NCBI GenBank assembly: GCA_005792635.1
Contig: SXRF01000081.1
Coordinates: 1 to 42,545, forward strand
From: Rickettsiales bacterium
Lineage (GTDB): Bacteria; Pseudomonadota; Alphaproteobacteria; Rickettsiales; SXRF01
Direction of reading: 5' to 3'
DNA: 42,545 nt
In this document: piece after piece, positions 24,691 to 33,193 of the stretch
Layout: every line of letters starts with the position of its first letter
Position numbering within the stretch: position 1 is the stretch's first letter
Made by a program: the position numbers and the translations under genes
The notes under the pieces: model-generated
What the model saw: the letters and a program-made list of their open reading frames with translations, nothing else
The model's database searches: none
What the model was told of the DNA's origin: nothing

Positions 24691-24705
24691 GAGTAGCTAC
24701 GCCAC

Positions 24706-26628
24706 TTAATGCACACTATTCGTCGGTGGGATCATATCACGCAGTAGCCTTTGCATCTCGGCATTGTCAGTATAGCTGTTTTGCGGTGTGAATTGTTGTC
24801 TTTCTTTTTTCTCGGCGGATTTTTTCTGTGGTGGGCTTCCTTGCACCACTCTTTCTTGCCATGGCAATTTGTCATATTGATCGCGGTGGAGCATTTTAAT
24901 CTGTTCTTTATTCAAGCTATCAGAAGGCGAATAATCTTCATGAATGCGCTGTTGCCCCATGGCTTCGCGGATGGGGTCAGCAAATGGCTTGTGCGGATGG
25001 ATGGTCGCTGACCAAACTTCCTTCGCGCCTTCCTTGAATTCTTTGAAGTTCAAATCCGCCGCACCGTCAATCATGCGTTCCGCTGCCATATCCATTTTCC
25101 CACTATCCCATATCCGCGCGGCTTCCGCCTTGGCAGTCATATATGGCGTATAGGCAAAGGCGGCGTTCCAATATGACGACATGGTGCGGTTATCAAGAAA
25201 ATCAGTGCCGAATTTATTTTTAACTAACTTGTTTGCTTCGCTTCTGAAGTTGCTCTGGAATTTACCAATCGAGTTGAGAACGCCAGTATGCTGCGCGTAA
25301 GCATCAAATGGTTTGTTCGGGTTGCTGAGTGGGTGGTTATGAACCTGTCCGCCGAAAGTTTTCCATTGCTTGCTTTCAGGTTCAAATCTATGGAAATTAA
25401 CGGGGGTATTTGTGGTGAAGTCACGATTATGTTCGCGCGTAAGTTCATGCGCGTACATTACCTGATAATTTGTTTTTCCGTCTTCCAGAGGTGCGCCAAT
25501 ATATTCCAAAGCTGATTTATTTTCTGGGTTGATAAACATTCCGCGATATTTGCTTTGTGAGGTGCGGAACACAGAAAAGAACGGCACGGCAGGGGTCATA
25601 TAAATAACCCCTTTAACTGTCGAACGGGCTATCCATTTGCAAACATCGCCAGCCTTATCCAGAATCCCTTTTTTCTTACCGTCATCGTCTTTTACTGGTG
25701 TGCCATATAGCGAGGTTGGTTTGCCGTGAATGATATTATCCACATGGTTGTATAGCTCGCGGTACATCAGCGTGCCAACATTATAGATGGTGAAGCGACC
25801 TTGAAGGTCAATCATGCCCTCTAGGTTATAATTGCCGATTACTTGCCCGTTGCTGTTCACCTTGAAGCTGCCGCCATTAAGAGCGCGGTCAGAATCCCAC
25901 CTAAATCCAGGGCTGAAATGCCCGATAATATTGCGCTGCCCGCGGAGGAAATAAGCATAAGGCACAGCAACTGCCCAATCCTCGCCGCCATTATAGGAAA
26001 CATATCGCCATAGCGATTTTCCAGCGGTTTTTAGGGCTTCCGTATAGTCAATATGCCCATTATCGTCCTTCCATGAGTGCTTTACATTTGGGTCGACGAT
26101 GCCAGCGAGGTCGCGCCCAAAAGCATCGGCGACGCTGGCGCAGAAAAAGTCAAAAGTGATACCCACCGCCTCATGCCCTAGCGACCGCCCGCCAAATTCA
26201 GGATTTGCATTATTGGTAGGGCGAAAACGAACCCAGCGTTCAGGGTTTTCCGAGCCAAAAAATTCGGCGGTGGATTTTATGGCATTGCCAGCCGTGCTAT
26301 CAATTATTTTCGCCACATACATTAGCGGCTTGCGAACTTCTAACTCAGAAAAGGCGACATCGGGCTTATAGCCCTTCATCCCTTTGCCGCGCCCGACATA
26401 GTAATTTCCCCACGCAAAGGCAGCCGCCCCGAGGACGCCACGAGAAAACAGGCGAATGCTCGCACGACCCAATAGTGAGGAATCCCAGCGGTGAGCTTCT
26501 TTGCTTTTTTCCCAGTTTTGTTGTGATAATTCAGGCGAATATGCACCAATTACAGGCAAATCAGCGGTAGGCGGCATAGTGAACTTGCCGTCCTTCCCCA
26601 TTCCCGTATTTGTCGCTAGTCTGTCCAT
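24706..26628 (-). CDS. Large hypothetical protein, 640 aa
   Basis: I do not recognise this protein. It starts MDRLATNTGMGKDGKF and has no signal peptide. One moderately hydrophobic stretch (RGVLGAAAFAWGNYYVG) lies near residue 70, another (KGVIYMTPAVPFFSVF) near 345. Aromatic and Asn/Gly residues are frequent. The C-terminal 80 residues are charged and proline- and glutamine-rich (SPPQKKSAEKKERQQF), probably disordered. ATG 26628 is preferred to an upstream start at 26649 because AGGTG stands nine bases before it. Base composition resembles the neighbours, so it does not look recently acquired. Single gene between dnaG and the toxin-antitoxin pair. Size and lack of enzyme motifs would suit a structural or secreted-effector role, but that is speculation. 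Confidence 0.7.
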   Translation of the reverse strand: MDRLATNTGMGKDGKFTMPPTADLPVIGAYSPELSQQNWEKSKEAHRWDSSLLGRASIRLFSRGVLGAAAFAWGNYYVGRGKGMKGYKPDVAFSELEVRKPLMYVAKIIDSTAGNAIKSTAEFFGSENPERWVRFRPTNNANPEFGGRSLGHEAVGITFDFFCASVADAFGRDLAGIVDPNVKHSWKDDNGHIDYTEALKTAGKSLWRYVSYNGGEDWAVAVPYAYFLRGQRNIIGHFSPGFRWDSDRALNGGSFKVNSNGQVIGNYNLEGMIDLQGRFTIYNVGTLMYRELYNHVDNIIHGKPTSLYGTPVKDDDGKKKGILDKAGDVCKWIARSTVKGVIYMTPAVPFFSVFRTSQSKYRGMFINPENKSALEYIGAPLEDGKTNYQVMYAHELTREHNRDFTTNTPVNFHRFEPESKQWKTFGGQVHNHPLSNPNKPFDAYAQHTGVLNSIGKFQSNFRSEANKLVKNKFGTDFLDNRTMSSYWNAAFAYTPYMTAKAEAARIWDSGKMDMAAERMIDGAADLNFKEFKEGAKEVWSATIHPHKPFADPIREAMGQQRIHEDYSPSDSLNKEQIKMLHRDQYDKLPWQERVVQGSPPQKKSAEKKERQQFTPQNSYTDNAEMQRLLRDMIPPTNSVH

Positions 26629-26679
26629 ATTTTTTGCACCTGCACACACTAAAATATACGCGTTGTAAGACTTCTCTCC

Positions 26680-26767
26680 GTCATTCCGCCGAAGGGCGGA
26701 ATCTATGCCAAAACTTTAGCGTTGCAGCTAATTTGTTGGCATGGATACCAGCCTCCGCTGGTATGAC
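26680..26767. repeat. Family 1 palindromic element
   Basis: This 88-bp core begins GTCATTCCGCCGAAGGGCGG and ends CCTCCGCTGGTATGAC. It is flanked by a short imperfect inverted repeat (GTTGTAAGAC before, GTGACTTACAA after), different from the terminal repeats at 8046. It lies in the gap between the orphan gene and the toxin-antitoxin operon; apart from this and the promoter at 26928 I see nothing in that gap. Confidence 0.75.
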
Positions 26768-26927
26768 AGCACGAAAAATCAGTGACTTACAAAAAAGTCG
26801 CATATCGCGTACCATACCGTTGAATATAGCACAACTGGGGGGTGTTTAGCCAATAAATACATGGCTTTGCTTTGTGAATTATTTGTGACAGAAACCTTAA
26901 ATCGCGTTAGCTGTTTTGAATTTTGTG

Positions 26928-26970
26928 TTGACATTTGCAACACATTTTGCTAGTGTCTAATAGGATACAC
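26928..26970 (+). promoter_or_regulatory. Toxin-antitoxin promoter with overlapping dyad operator
   Basis: TTGACA (26928-26933) and TAGTGT (26951-26956) are spaced 17 bp. An imperfect dyad GTGT-N10-ACAC at 26953-26970 covers the -10 region. Antitoxins of this family repress their own operon through such dyads; that TacA binds here is inference. Confidence 0.5.
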
Positions 26971-26989
26971 TCAAACGAGAGATGGCTTT

Positions 26990-27280
26990 ATGAGGACAGA
27001 ACACGCACCAGCCGAAGTAAATATTCATTTGCGAGCAAAGGCACATGATAGATTGCTTATTGACCAAGCCGCCGAATTACTTGGTTCAAACCGTTCACAA
27101 TTTATGATGGCATCGGCACTTAAAGAAGCTAAGAGTGTCATTCTTGACCAAACTTCAATTTATGTGGACAACAAGGCATTCCAAGAAATATTGGATTGGT
27201 TAGACACGCCAGCAACTGGGGAACAAATTGAAGGTATGAGCCGATTGAAAGCAGCAAAACTACCTTGGTCGCATGAGTAA
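26990..27280 (+). CDS. TacA-type (DUF1778) antitoxin
   Basis: A 96-residue antitoxin with an N-terminal ribbon-helix-helix DNA-binding part (VNIHLRAKAHDRLLIDQAAELLGSNRSQFMMASALKEA) and a C-terminal toxin-wrapping tail (LDWLDTPATGEQIEGMSRL). It should neutralise the GNAT toxin encoded next, whose start overlaps its end by 8 bp, and repress the operon through the dyad at 26953. Length and order are typical of TacAT/AtaRT systems. Confidence 0.92.
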   Translation: MRTEHAPAEVNIHLRAKAHDRLLIDQAAELLGSNRSQFMMASALKEAKSVILDQTSIYVDNKAFQEILDWLDTPATGEQIEGMSRLKAAKLPWSHE

Positions 27281-27770
27281 AAAAAAAGAATTTTGCCCGC
27301 CAGTACATCTAACCGCAAAGCATGACACGGAAGATTTCTATTCTGGTGAAGAAACGCTAGATAGTTGGCTACGCGCAAGGGCATTAGCCAACATGGAGGC
27401 ATCGGCAAGCAGAACCTATGTTGTTTGTCCGTCAGGCTCGCATAAAGTTATTGGCTATTATGCTATTTGTATGGGGCAGATTTTTAGTCAAGATGTCATT
27501 GGCTCTATGCGGCGGAATATGCCCCGCCAAATTCCAGCGGTAATTCTCGGGCGGTTAGCCATAGATGAAAAATGGCAAGGTCATGGGCTGGGTAAGGCGT
27601 TGCTTCAAGATGCTGTGCAAAGGTCGGCTCGTGCCGCTAAAGAAGTATCAGCTCGCCTTTTAATTGTTCATGCTATTTCTGCAAAAGCAGAAGATTTTTA
27701 TGCGCATTATGGCTTTACTCGCCTCCCAACAGAAACACCAACCTACGCCCTAGACCTCATCAAGTTTTAA
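27273..27770 (+). CDS. TacT-type GNAT acetyltransferase toxin
   Basis: Toxins of this family block translation by acetylating the amino acid on charged tRNAs. The 165-residue protein has the GNAT acetyl-CoA loop (RLAIDEKWQGHGLGKALL, with QGHGLG) and the family's catalytic tyrosine region FYAHYGF near residue 143. The N-terminus (FYSGEETLDSWLRARA) also matches the family. No defect is visible, so it is probably active. It is co-transcribed with the antitoxin through an 8-bp overlap and ends 4 bp from the convergent lytic transglycosylase. The exact tRNA target cannot be read from sequence. Confidence 0.92.
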   Translation: MSKKKEFCPPVHLTAKHDTEDFYSGEETLDSWLRARALANMEASASRTYVVCPSGSHKVIGYYAICMGQIFSQDVIGSMRRNMPRQIPAVILGRLAIDEKWQGHGLGKALLQDAVQRSARAAKEVSARLLIVHAISAKAEDFYAHYGFTRLPTETPTYALDLIKF

Positions 27771-27774
27771 CTAG

Positions 27775-29835
27775 CTATTTCCGTAAATCTTCGCCAATTA
27801 ACAGCTTGTTTTTGCCGTCAGTTGCTTCAATTTGGCGATATATTTGCAAATTTTCGATTACGCGCTGTACATAATTTCTGGTTTCGCTGAAGGGTATCGC
27901 CTCAATCCAATCTACAGCTTTATCCAAGCTTCCCGTTGGTTTTCCAATCTTTTTTGTCCATTTATAGACATTGCCCAAGCCAGCATTATAGGCGGCGATC
28001 GCCATTACCAGTGAACCATCGTAATTATCGATAAGCCGCGCTAGATATAGGCTGCCGAGCCGCATATTATATTCTGTCTGATATAATCCATCCTCTATAA
28101 AGCCAATCTCGTTCTTTTGCGCCACTTCCTTGGCGGTTGAGGGCAATAATTGCATCAAACCAAGCGCACCAGACGGGCTTTTGGCGTATCTATCAAACTC
28201 GCTTTCTTGGCGGGTTATAGCAAGGGTGAGCGCACGGGGTAGCACGCCATCGGGCGTTTTTGTGGTTGGATAACCCGCTGAAATAAGGACGATATTATTC
28301 TGAAAAGCCTTTTTTGCCGCCCGCACGCTAAGATATGGCTTTCCTGCCTCTAAGCCCAGCTCGCTGGCGATGCTGGCATTTTCCGCTTCGCCGTCCTCTA
28401 CCAAGCCATTTATCAATTTTCCCGCCAAGTCTTTTTCGCCATAAGCGAGGCAAAGCTTTATGGCTTTTACAAGGCTTCGCGCCATAAATTCCGCGCGTTT
28501 TTCATCGCTTATAATTGGTGGGGCGGGCAGTTTCAGCGGTGCATCGCCATATAATGCAAGGCTGGCGAGCTGTCCGTAAAAGGCGGTGGGATATTTTGCT
28601 GCTTTTTCAAGCCAGATTTTTTCTGATTGTGCGTCGCCCATTACGCGTGCCGCCCGCGCCGCGCCATAAGCCGCCCGCGCTTTGCTCACTGGGTATTTTA
28701 CCTCGTCAAACATGTGATAAAAAACCGAGTAAGCGTCTTTTGCGCGGTTTTGGTAGCGCAGGAAAATCCACCCGCGTAGCCAGCTAGCATCGGCGAATTC
28801 CTTGCCTTTTTCCTGCCCGTGATTGGCGAGCAACAAGGAAGCCAGTGCGATTTTTCTATCATCCAGCGCGTCGCGGATTTGTCGCTCGCGGTATTTCCAC
28901 CATTTTTCAGGATATGGCACTTTTTTCGGCGCAGCCAGCAACATTTCGCGCACCATGGCGTTATTATCATGCTTGGCATTAAAAACAATTTTGTCATACA
29001 GTAGGCCAGCGTCTTTTTTTAGGCTGGCGGGCAGTTTTGTCAGCAGCTTATCCGAAGTTTTTTTCGCGTCTTTTTTTAGGCTGGCGGGCAGTTTTGTCAG
29101 CAGCTTATCCGAAGTTTTTTTCGCGTCTTTTTTATCCGCTTGCAAGGCGATGCGGGCTTTATATAGCTTTATATGGTTATCATCAACTCGTGCAAACATG
29201 CGCTCGGCAGCGGAGGTTTTTCCTTCCCACAGCAACCTGTCGGTGCGGGCAATATCGTCTTCTTTGCGTAACATCGCGCCATAATTGCTGAGCAGATTTT
29301 TTTCTTGCTCTTCATCAAAATCGCCATCACGCCACGCTTCGCGCACTAGCGATTTCATCATATCTTCTGGTTGTTTTGCGCCATGCTGCAAAGCCATGAG
29401 CAGCGCGATTTTACCAACGCCCGTAATCGGCGTGTCAGTCTTGAAAAAATTAATAATTTCATCATCACTAAGACTCGCCGCAGACATCGCCATTTCGGCG
29501 CGAATACGAAGCTTTTTTTGCTCTGACCAGTCGGGATGTGCGGCGATAAATTGTTTTATTTCGGCGAAGCTCGCCCCAGATTCTTTATCCAGCAGATATT
29601 GCCACTCGACCAGAGTTTGTAATGCGGGTTCATTGCTGCGTTTGGCGTGTAAAAGCGCGTCATTCCACTGTCTGCGGCTGGCGAATAGAAACGCGCTGTT
29701 AATATGCTCGTTTTTCTCCGCTAGGTTTTCTGGTGAATTACTTGCCAAATTTTCTGTCGGCGCAACCATAGTCTGCGCGAGGCTGGGCGCAGAAATAAAA
29801 CAAATAGTGGCGAGTAGTAGGATATGAAAATACAT
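27775..29835 (-). CDS. slt: Soluble lytic murein transglycosylase
   Basis: Slt cleaves peptidoglycan glycan strands, forming anhydromuropeptides. The 686-residue protein has a signal peptide (MYFHILLLATICFISAPSLA). A long superhelical region of paired helices (residues about 30-480) precedes the SLT catalytic domain, with catalytic Glu near 543 in ITRQESEFDRYAKSPSGALG, then LMQLLPSTA and MAIAAYNAGLGNVYKW. A perfect 19-residue tandem duplication in the helical part (about residues 239-276) comes from a 57-bp repeat. It is divergent from the methyltransferase gene and convergent with the toxin gene. Confidence 0.94.
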   Translation of the reverse strand: MYFHILLLATICFISAPSLAQTMVAPTENLASNSPENLAEKNEHINSAFLFASRRQWNDALLHAKRSNEPALQTLVEWQYLLDKESGASFAEIKQFIAAHPDWSEQKKLRIRAEMAMSAASLSDDEIINFFKTDTPITGVGKIALLMALQHGAKQPEDMMKSLVREAWRDGDFDEEQEKNLLSNYGAMLRKEDDIARTDRLLWEGKTSAAERMFARVDDNHIKLYKARIALQADKKDAKKTSDKLLTKLPASLKKDAKKTSDKLLTKLPASLKKDAGLLYDKIVFNAKHDNNAMVREMLLAAPKKVPYPEKWWKYRERQIRDALDDRKIALASLLLANHGQEKGKEFADASWLRGWIFLRYQNRAKDAYSVFYHMFDEVKYPVSKARAAYGAARAARVMGDAQSEKIWLEKAAKYPTAFYGQLASLALYGDAPLKLPAPPIISDEKRAEFMARSLVKAIKLCLAYGEKDLAGKLINGLVEDGEAENASIASELGLEAGKPYLSVRAAKKAFQNNIVLISAGYPTTKTPDGVLPRALTLAITRQESEFDRYAKSPSGALGLMQLLPSTAKEVAQKNEIGFIEDGLYQTEYNMRLGSLYLARLIDNYDGSLVMAIAAYNAGLGNVYKWTKKIGKPTGSLDKAVDWIEAIPFSETRNYVQRVIENLQIYRQIEATDGKNKLLIGEDLRK
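29009..29122. repeat. Perfect 57-bp tandem duplication within slt
   Basis: Two identical 57-bp units (29009-29065 and 29066-29122) follow each other without a mismatch, adding 19 residues (KKDAKKTSDKLLTKLPASL) to the helical part of Slt. A third partial unit begins at 29123. Perfect identity points to a recent slippage or unequal recombination event. Confidence 0.95.
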
Positions 29836-29902
29836 AAAATGCTTGCTAATGTTACTGGGAAATCGTTATCCTTGTGATGAGTCGTAAAGTCAAGAGAGTG
29901 AA

Positions 29903-30658
29903 ATGTTCACCACTGATATATTAAGTTTGCGGCAGTTTTATGCCACGGAGTTTGGCGCGGCGGTGCGGGCTTTGGTTAGTGCTGCGATTTCGCGATTGTG
30001 GAAATCCGCAGAGGGCGAAACCATGCTGGGCATTGGCTATGCCACGCCATATCTTGCGCCATATATCGGACAGGCAACGCCCGTTTGTGCGCTTATGCCA
30101 GCCGCGCAAGGGGCGGAATATTGGCCGCAGGATGCGGATAACCTGACGCTGCTTGCTCATGACAGCGAGCTGCCATTTTCGGAAAATAGTTTTAACCGCA
30201 TTTTGCTGGTGCATAGCGTGGAAAATAGCGAGCAACTTTCGTGGATGATTGGCGAGGTGTGGCGCACTTTGACACCAAGCGGGCGGGTTCTGGCGGTTGT
30301 GCCGAATCGCCTTGGCGTGTGGTCGCGTTCTTCGCGCAGCCCGTTTGGTTATGGTCGCCCGTTCACCATGGCGCAGCTGTGCGATATGCTAACCGCGCAG
30401 AATTTCCACATCACGCGCACCAGCTCGGCATTGTTTATTCCGCCAACGAAGATGAAATGTATATGGCGCAGGGCGGTTGGGCTTGAAAAAATTGGTTTGT
30501 TTATTTGTCGTTTTCTTGGTGGATTTTTGGGCGGTGTGCTTCTGGTTGAGGCGGAGAAAAAAATCTATTCACCAATTCGCCAGCCAGTCGTTGAGGCTCG
30601 CAAATATCGCAATGTACCAGTCGGAGCAAGGGCGGCACTGGGCATGGATAAGAAATAA
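29903..30658 (+). CDS. Class I SAM-dependent methyltransferase
   Basis: A 251-residue cytosolic protein with methyltransferase family 11 layout. Motif I is the SAM-binding MLGIGYATPYLAPY (G-x-G with Ala instead of a third Gly). The segment LPFSENSFNRILLVHSVE matches motif II, and MIGEVWRTLTPSGRVLAVVPN matches motif III. The C-terminal third carries hydrophobic GLFICRFLGGFLGGVLLVEAEKK. Relatives in alphaproteobacteria often neighbour the glyoxalase II gene, which is not here. Substrate unknown. ATG 29903 follows a purine-rich AAGAGAGTG. Confidence 0.85.
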   Translation: MFTTDILSLRQFYATEFGAAVRALVSAAISRLWKSAEGETMLGIGYATPYLAPYIGQATPVCALMPAAQGAEYWPQDADNLTLLAHDSELPFSENSFNRILLVHSVENSEQLSWMIGEVWRTLTPSGRVLAVVPNRLGVWSRSSRSPFGYGRPFTMAQLCDMLTAQNFHITRTSSALFIPPTKMKCIWRRAVGLEKIGLFICRFLGGFLGGVLLVEAEKKIYSPIRQPVVEARKYRNVPVGARAALGMDKK

Positions 30659-30663
30659 GCCAA

Positions 30664-31605
30664 TTACCAAACGCAGCTATCTTTTTTCCAACTGCCGATA
30701 TTCGCGTCCAGATCCACCTCTTTCCATTTTGCGTGTCCTGTTTCTTTTAAGGCGGATAGTCCCGCACGAATAGCCTTTGCAAATACTGATATTTGCTTGC
30801 ATTTTGCTTTGTTTTTGTCCTTCGAAAGGTCGCGCCCAACGAGCAGCGATTGTACGGCGATGGTCGGCACTTTTTCCTTCACAAATTTATAATCACTTGG
30901 CGTAATTTCCGCTGGTTTATACTCCTCCAGCATTTTCGGGCTATCCATGGGGAGAAAATGAACGGATTCGAGCATATCAGCATATTTCTGGTTCTCTGGA
31001 AGCGTCAAATCCTCTAGGTTTTTGAATAGGCGCACAGGCTTGCCACCAACGAAAACCGCGGCGTCCAGCTCACCTTTCAAAACCGCCACTACGCCTTGCG
31101 CGGGTGATATTTTGCTGGTTTCGGCGGGGGTGATGTTCATCATGGAAAATAAATTTAGCGAGGTGAGCATATTACCGCTGCCATTCTCGCCGATTGCTAC
31201 TTTTTTCCCCTGTAAGTCTTTGAATTCTTTGATGTCATTGCGGGCAAGTACATGGATTTCCTCGTTATATAGGGGGTACACCACCCGCAAATTGGCAAGC
31301 GCATCCTTGGAGTCTGGGTTTTTTGCCCGCCCGAAAAAGCCCAGAACATCTGCCTGCACAATGGCGAGGTTGATATTTTCCTTGCTATTCATACGCTTGA
31401 TATTGTCAAATGACCCTTCCGAGGTCTTGACCGTCACGGAAATATCCGATTTTTTTGCCAAATCCGCCATATCGCGCCCAAAAGCGTAATAAGTTCCCGT
31501 GGTTTGTCCCGTTGCCATGCCAATATCATCCGCAAACGCCAGCGAACCAACGCCAAAAACGCCCGTAAATATCAATAAAAATCTAGCTATGTGTGGAATA
31601 TTCAT
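30664..31605 (-). CDS. TAXI-family TRAP transporter solute-binding protein
   Basis: An exported binding protein of about 313 residues. The signal peptide (MNIPHIARFLLIFTGVFGVGSLAFA) precedes the TAXI-type start DIGMATGQTTGTYYAFGRDMA. Further family features are KTSEGSFDNIKRMNS, NLAIVQADV, GKKVAIGENGSGN and VGGKPV. TAXI proteins deliver solutes to TRAP permeases, but no permease gene (fused DctQM) is adjacent, so this is an orphan component here. ATG 31605 is preferred to 31623 because it gives the signal peptide directly and has AGG seven bases upstream. Confidence 0.9.
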   Translation of the reverse strand: MNIPHIARFLLIFTGVFGVGSLAFADDIGMATGQTTGTYYAFGRDMADLAKKSDISVTVKTSEGSFDNIKRMNSKENINLAIVQADVLGFFGRAKNPDSKDALANLRVVYPLYNEEIHVLARNDIKEFKDLQGKKVAIGENGSGNMLTSLNLFSMMNITPAETSKISPAQGVVAVLKGELDAAVFVGGKPVRLFKNLEDLTLPENQKYADMLESVHFLPMDSPKMLEEYKPAEITPSDYKFVKEKVPTIAVQSLLVGRDLSKDKNKAKCKQISVFAKAIRAGLSALKETGHAKWKEVDLDANIGSWKKDSCVW

Positions 31606-31627
31606 AATTAGCCTATAAAACATTATC

Positions 31628-31778
31628 TTAGAGCCTGCTCATAATCTCTACTGTAGCTACAAAATTCTTTGTTTTTACAAAATTTTGTCCTCATGTACTT
31701 CTTTGTACACTGCGGTAAAATTTTATAAAAACTTCGCTTTTTTGTTACGCTACAGCGAGATTATGAACAGGCTCTTAA
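31628..31778. repeat. Family 3 long hairpin element, divergent copy
   Basis: This 151-bp element has outer arms TTAGAGCCTGCTCATAATCT and AGATTATGAACAGGCTCTTA and inner CTGTAGC/GCTACAG. The apex CTCATGTACTT-CT-TTGTACACTGCGG is the family 3 core with a changed loop. The arms differ in sequence from the other three copies but still pair with each other. It lies between the divergent TAXI and flp genes. Confidence 0.75.
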
Positions 31779-31908
31779 AAACAGTCAATTATTATTATTG
31801 CAAGGTGTTTTTTGGTTGACTTTATGGGGGGATTTCGGTTAAAGTGTAAATTAGCTGAAATAATTCAGCGTATTTTGTGTTAATTAATTAATATTAGGAG
31901 ACTTTGTT

Positions 31909-32085
31909 ATGAAAACCATGATCCGTTTATTCAAATCAGAAGAAGGCGCAACCGCAATCGAGTACGCTCTTATCGCTGCTCTTATCGCTATCGTTGCGAT
32001 TGTTGCTATGCAGACTGTTGGTACGCAAGTTAATACTTCTTTCAGCCTTGTTGGCAGCACGCTAACAGATACAAATGGTCGCTAG
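31909..32085 (+). CDS. flp: Flp-type type IVb pilin
   Basis: A 58-residue prepilin of the Tad system. A short basic leader (MKTMIRLFKSEEG) is followed by ATAIEYALIAALIAIVAIVA: the prepilin peptidase site is after Gly13, with Glu at +5 and Tyr at +6 as in Flp pilins, then one hydrophobic helix. ATG 31909 has AGGAG eight bases upstream. A possible TTGACT (31816) lies upstream and a strong terminator follows at 32112, so this is a single-gene unit, as suits an abundant subunit. It lies about 9 kb from the tadE/G cluster. Confidence 0.93.
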   Translation: MKTMIRLFKSEEGATAIEYALIAALIAIVAIVAMQTVGTQVNTSFSLVGSTLTDTNGR

Positions 32086-32111
32086 TCTGTAGCGCAATTT
32101 GTTATTATGAG

Positions 32112-32145
32112 GCGGCGCAATTTCGGTTGCGCCGCTTTATTTTTG
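32112..32145 (+). terminator. Intrinsic terminator of flp
   Basis: A GC-rich 9-bp stem GCGGCGCAA/TTGCGCCGC with loop TTTCGG is followed by TTTATTTTTG on the plus strand. It lies 26 bp after the flp stop. There is no T-run in the other direction, so it serves flp rather than the convergent epimerase. Confidence 0.9.
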
Positions 32146-32163
32146 TCCAGATTTCTATGGTTT

Positions 32164-33189
32164 TTACTGGGGTTTCTGCAAACTCAAATAATACTCAATG
32201 GTTTTTTGAAGCCCGTCGCTTACGCTGGTTTTTGGCTTCCAGCCGAGGAATTCCTCCGCATTTTTTATGTTGGGAACGCGGGTTACGAGGTCTTGATAGC
32301 CTGCGCCGTAATATTCCTCGCCGCGCACGACATTCACGCTTACGCGCTTTTCAATATCGCTGTAGCCAGCGAATTTCTTCACTAGTTCAATCATATTTTC
32401 CGCTAGTTCTTTAACTGAAAGGTCGTTGCGCGGGTCGCCGATGTTGAAGATTTTGCCGTCGGCGCAGCCATCCTTATTTTCAATGATTTTAACTAGTGCT
32501 TCAATTGCGTCATCAACATAAAGAAAACACCGCCGTTGCTCGCCACCATTAACCAGATTTATTGGCTGATTATGGAGAATTGAGCTTAAAAACTGCGTCA
32601 CTACGCGGCTAGAGCCTTCCTTGCTTTCCCAGACATTATCGAGCTTCGGGCCAAACCAGTTGAACGGGCGGAAGAGGGTGAATTGCAAGCCGTCGCGGTT
32701 GCCGTAAGCGTATATCACCCTGTCCATCAGCTGTTTGCAGGTGGAGTATATCCAGCGTTCTTTTTGCACGGGGCCAGTCACGAAATTGCTGGTTTCTTCG
32801 TCGTAAGGGCTGTCCATGCTCATACCATAAACTTCAGAGGTGGAAGGGAAAATGATGCGTTTTTTATATTTCACGCAGTGGCGCACGATTTCCAAATTCG
32901 CCTCAAAATCCAGCTCAAAAACCGAAAGAGGATTTTTCACATAAGTCGCAGGGTTGGCAATGGCGACCAGCGGAATCACCACATCGCATTTTTTAACATG
33001 ATACTCAATCCATTCCTTGTTGATGGTGATGTCGCCTTCGACAAAGTGAAAGCGGGGGTGTTTAAGCAGTTCGGGGATTTTATCCGCGCCAATATCCATG
33101 GCGTAAATGTCCCAATCGCGATTGCTAAGGATGTATTCGCTTAGGTGGCTGCCGATAAATCCGTTTGCGCCGAGAATTAATATCTTCAT
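32164..33189 (-). CDS. ArnA-like NAD-dependent epimerase/decarboxylase (UDP-glucuronate type)
   Basis: A 341-residue short-chain dehydrogenase of the extended type, closest by motif to the decarboxylase half of ArnA, which makes UDP-4-keto-pentose for lipid A modification. The Rossmann motif is GANGFIGSHL, followed by VIPLVAIANPATYV, FPSTSEVYGM, and the active-site Tyr/Lys in YSTCKQLMDRV. The substrate region includes LFRPFNWFGP and QRRCFLYVDDAI. No formyltransferase domain is present. ATG 33189 is used since GAAGG is upstream and it leads straight into the fold; 33222 is less likely. It is the last gene of the ppx-to-ptsH series, 4 bp after ptsH. Exact substrate uncertain. Confidence 0.85.
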   Translation of the reverse strand: MKILILGANGFIGSHLSEYILSNRDWDIYAMDIGADKIPELLKHPRFHFVEGDITINKEWIEYHVKKCDVVIPLVAIANPATYVKNPLSVFELDFEANLEIVRHCVKYKKRIIFPSTSEVYGMSMDSPYDEETSNFVTGPVQKERWIYSTCKQLMDRVIYAYGNRDGLQFTLFRPFNWFGPKLDNVWESKEGSSRVVTQFLSSILHNQPINLVNGGEQRRCFLYVDDAIEALVKIIENKDGCADGKIFNIGDPRNDLSVKELAENMIELVKKFAGYSDIEKRVSVNVVRGEEYYGAGYQDLVTRVPNIKNAEEFLGWKPKTSVSDGLQKTIEYYLSLQKPQ

Positions 33190-33193
33190 TTTG

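Noticed and set aside
8046-26767. Dispersed repeats considered as a CRISPR array
   Set aside because: Copies are scattered over many kilobases, are themselves palindromic and lack regular spacers; no cas genes.
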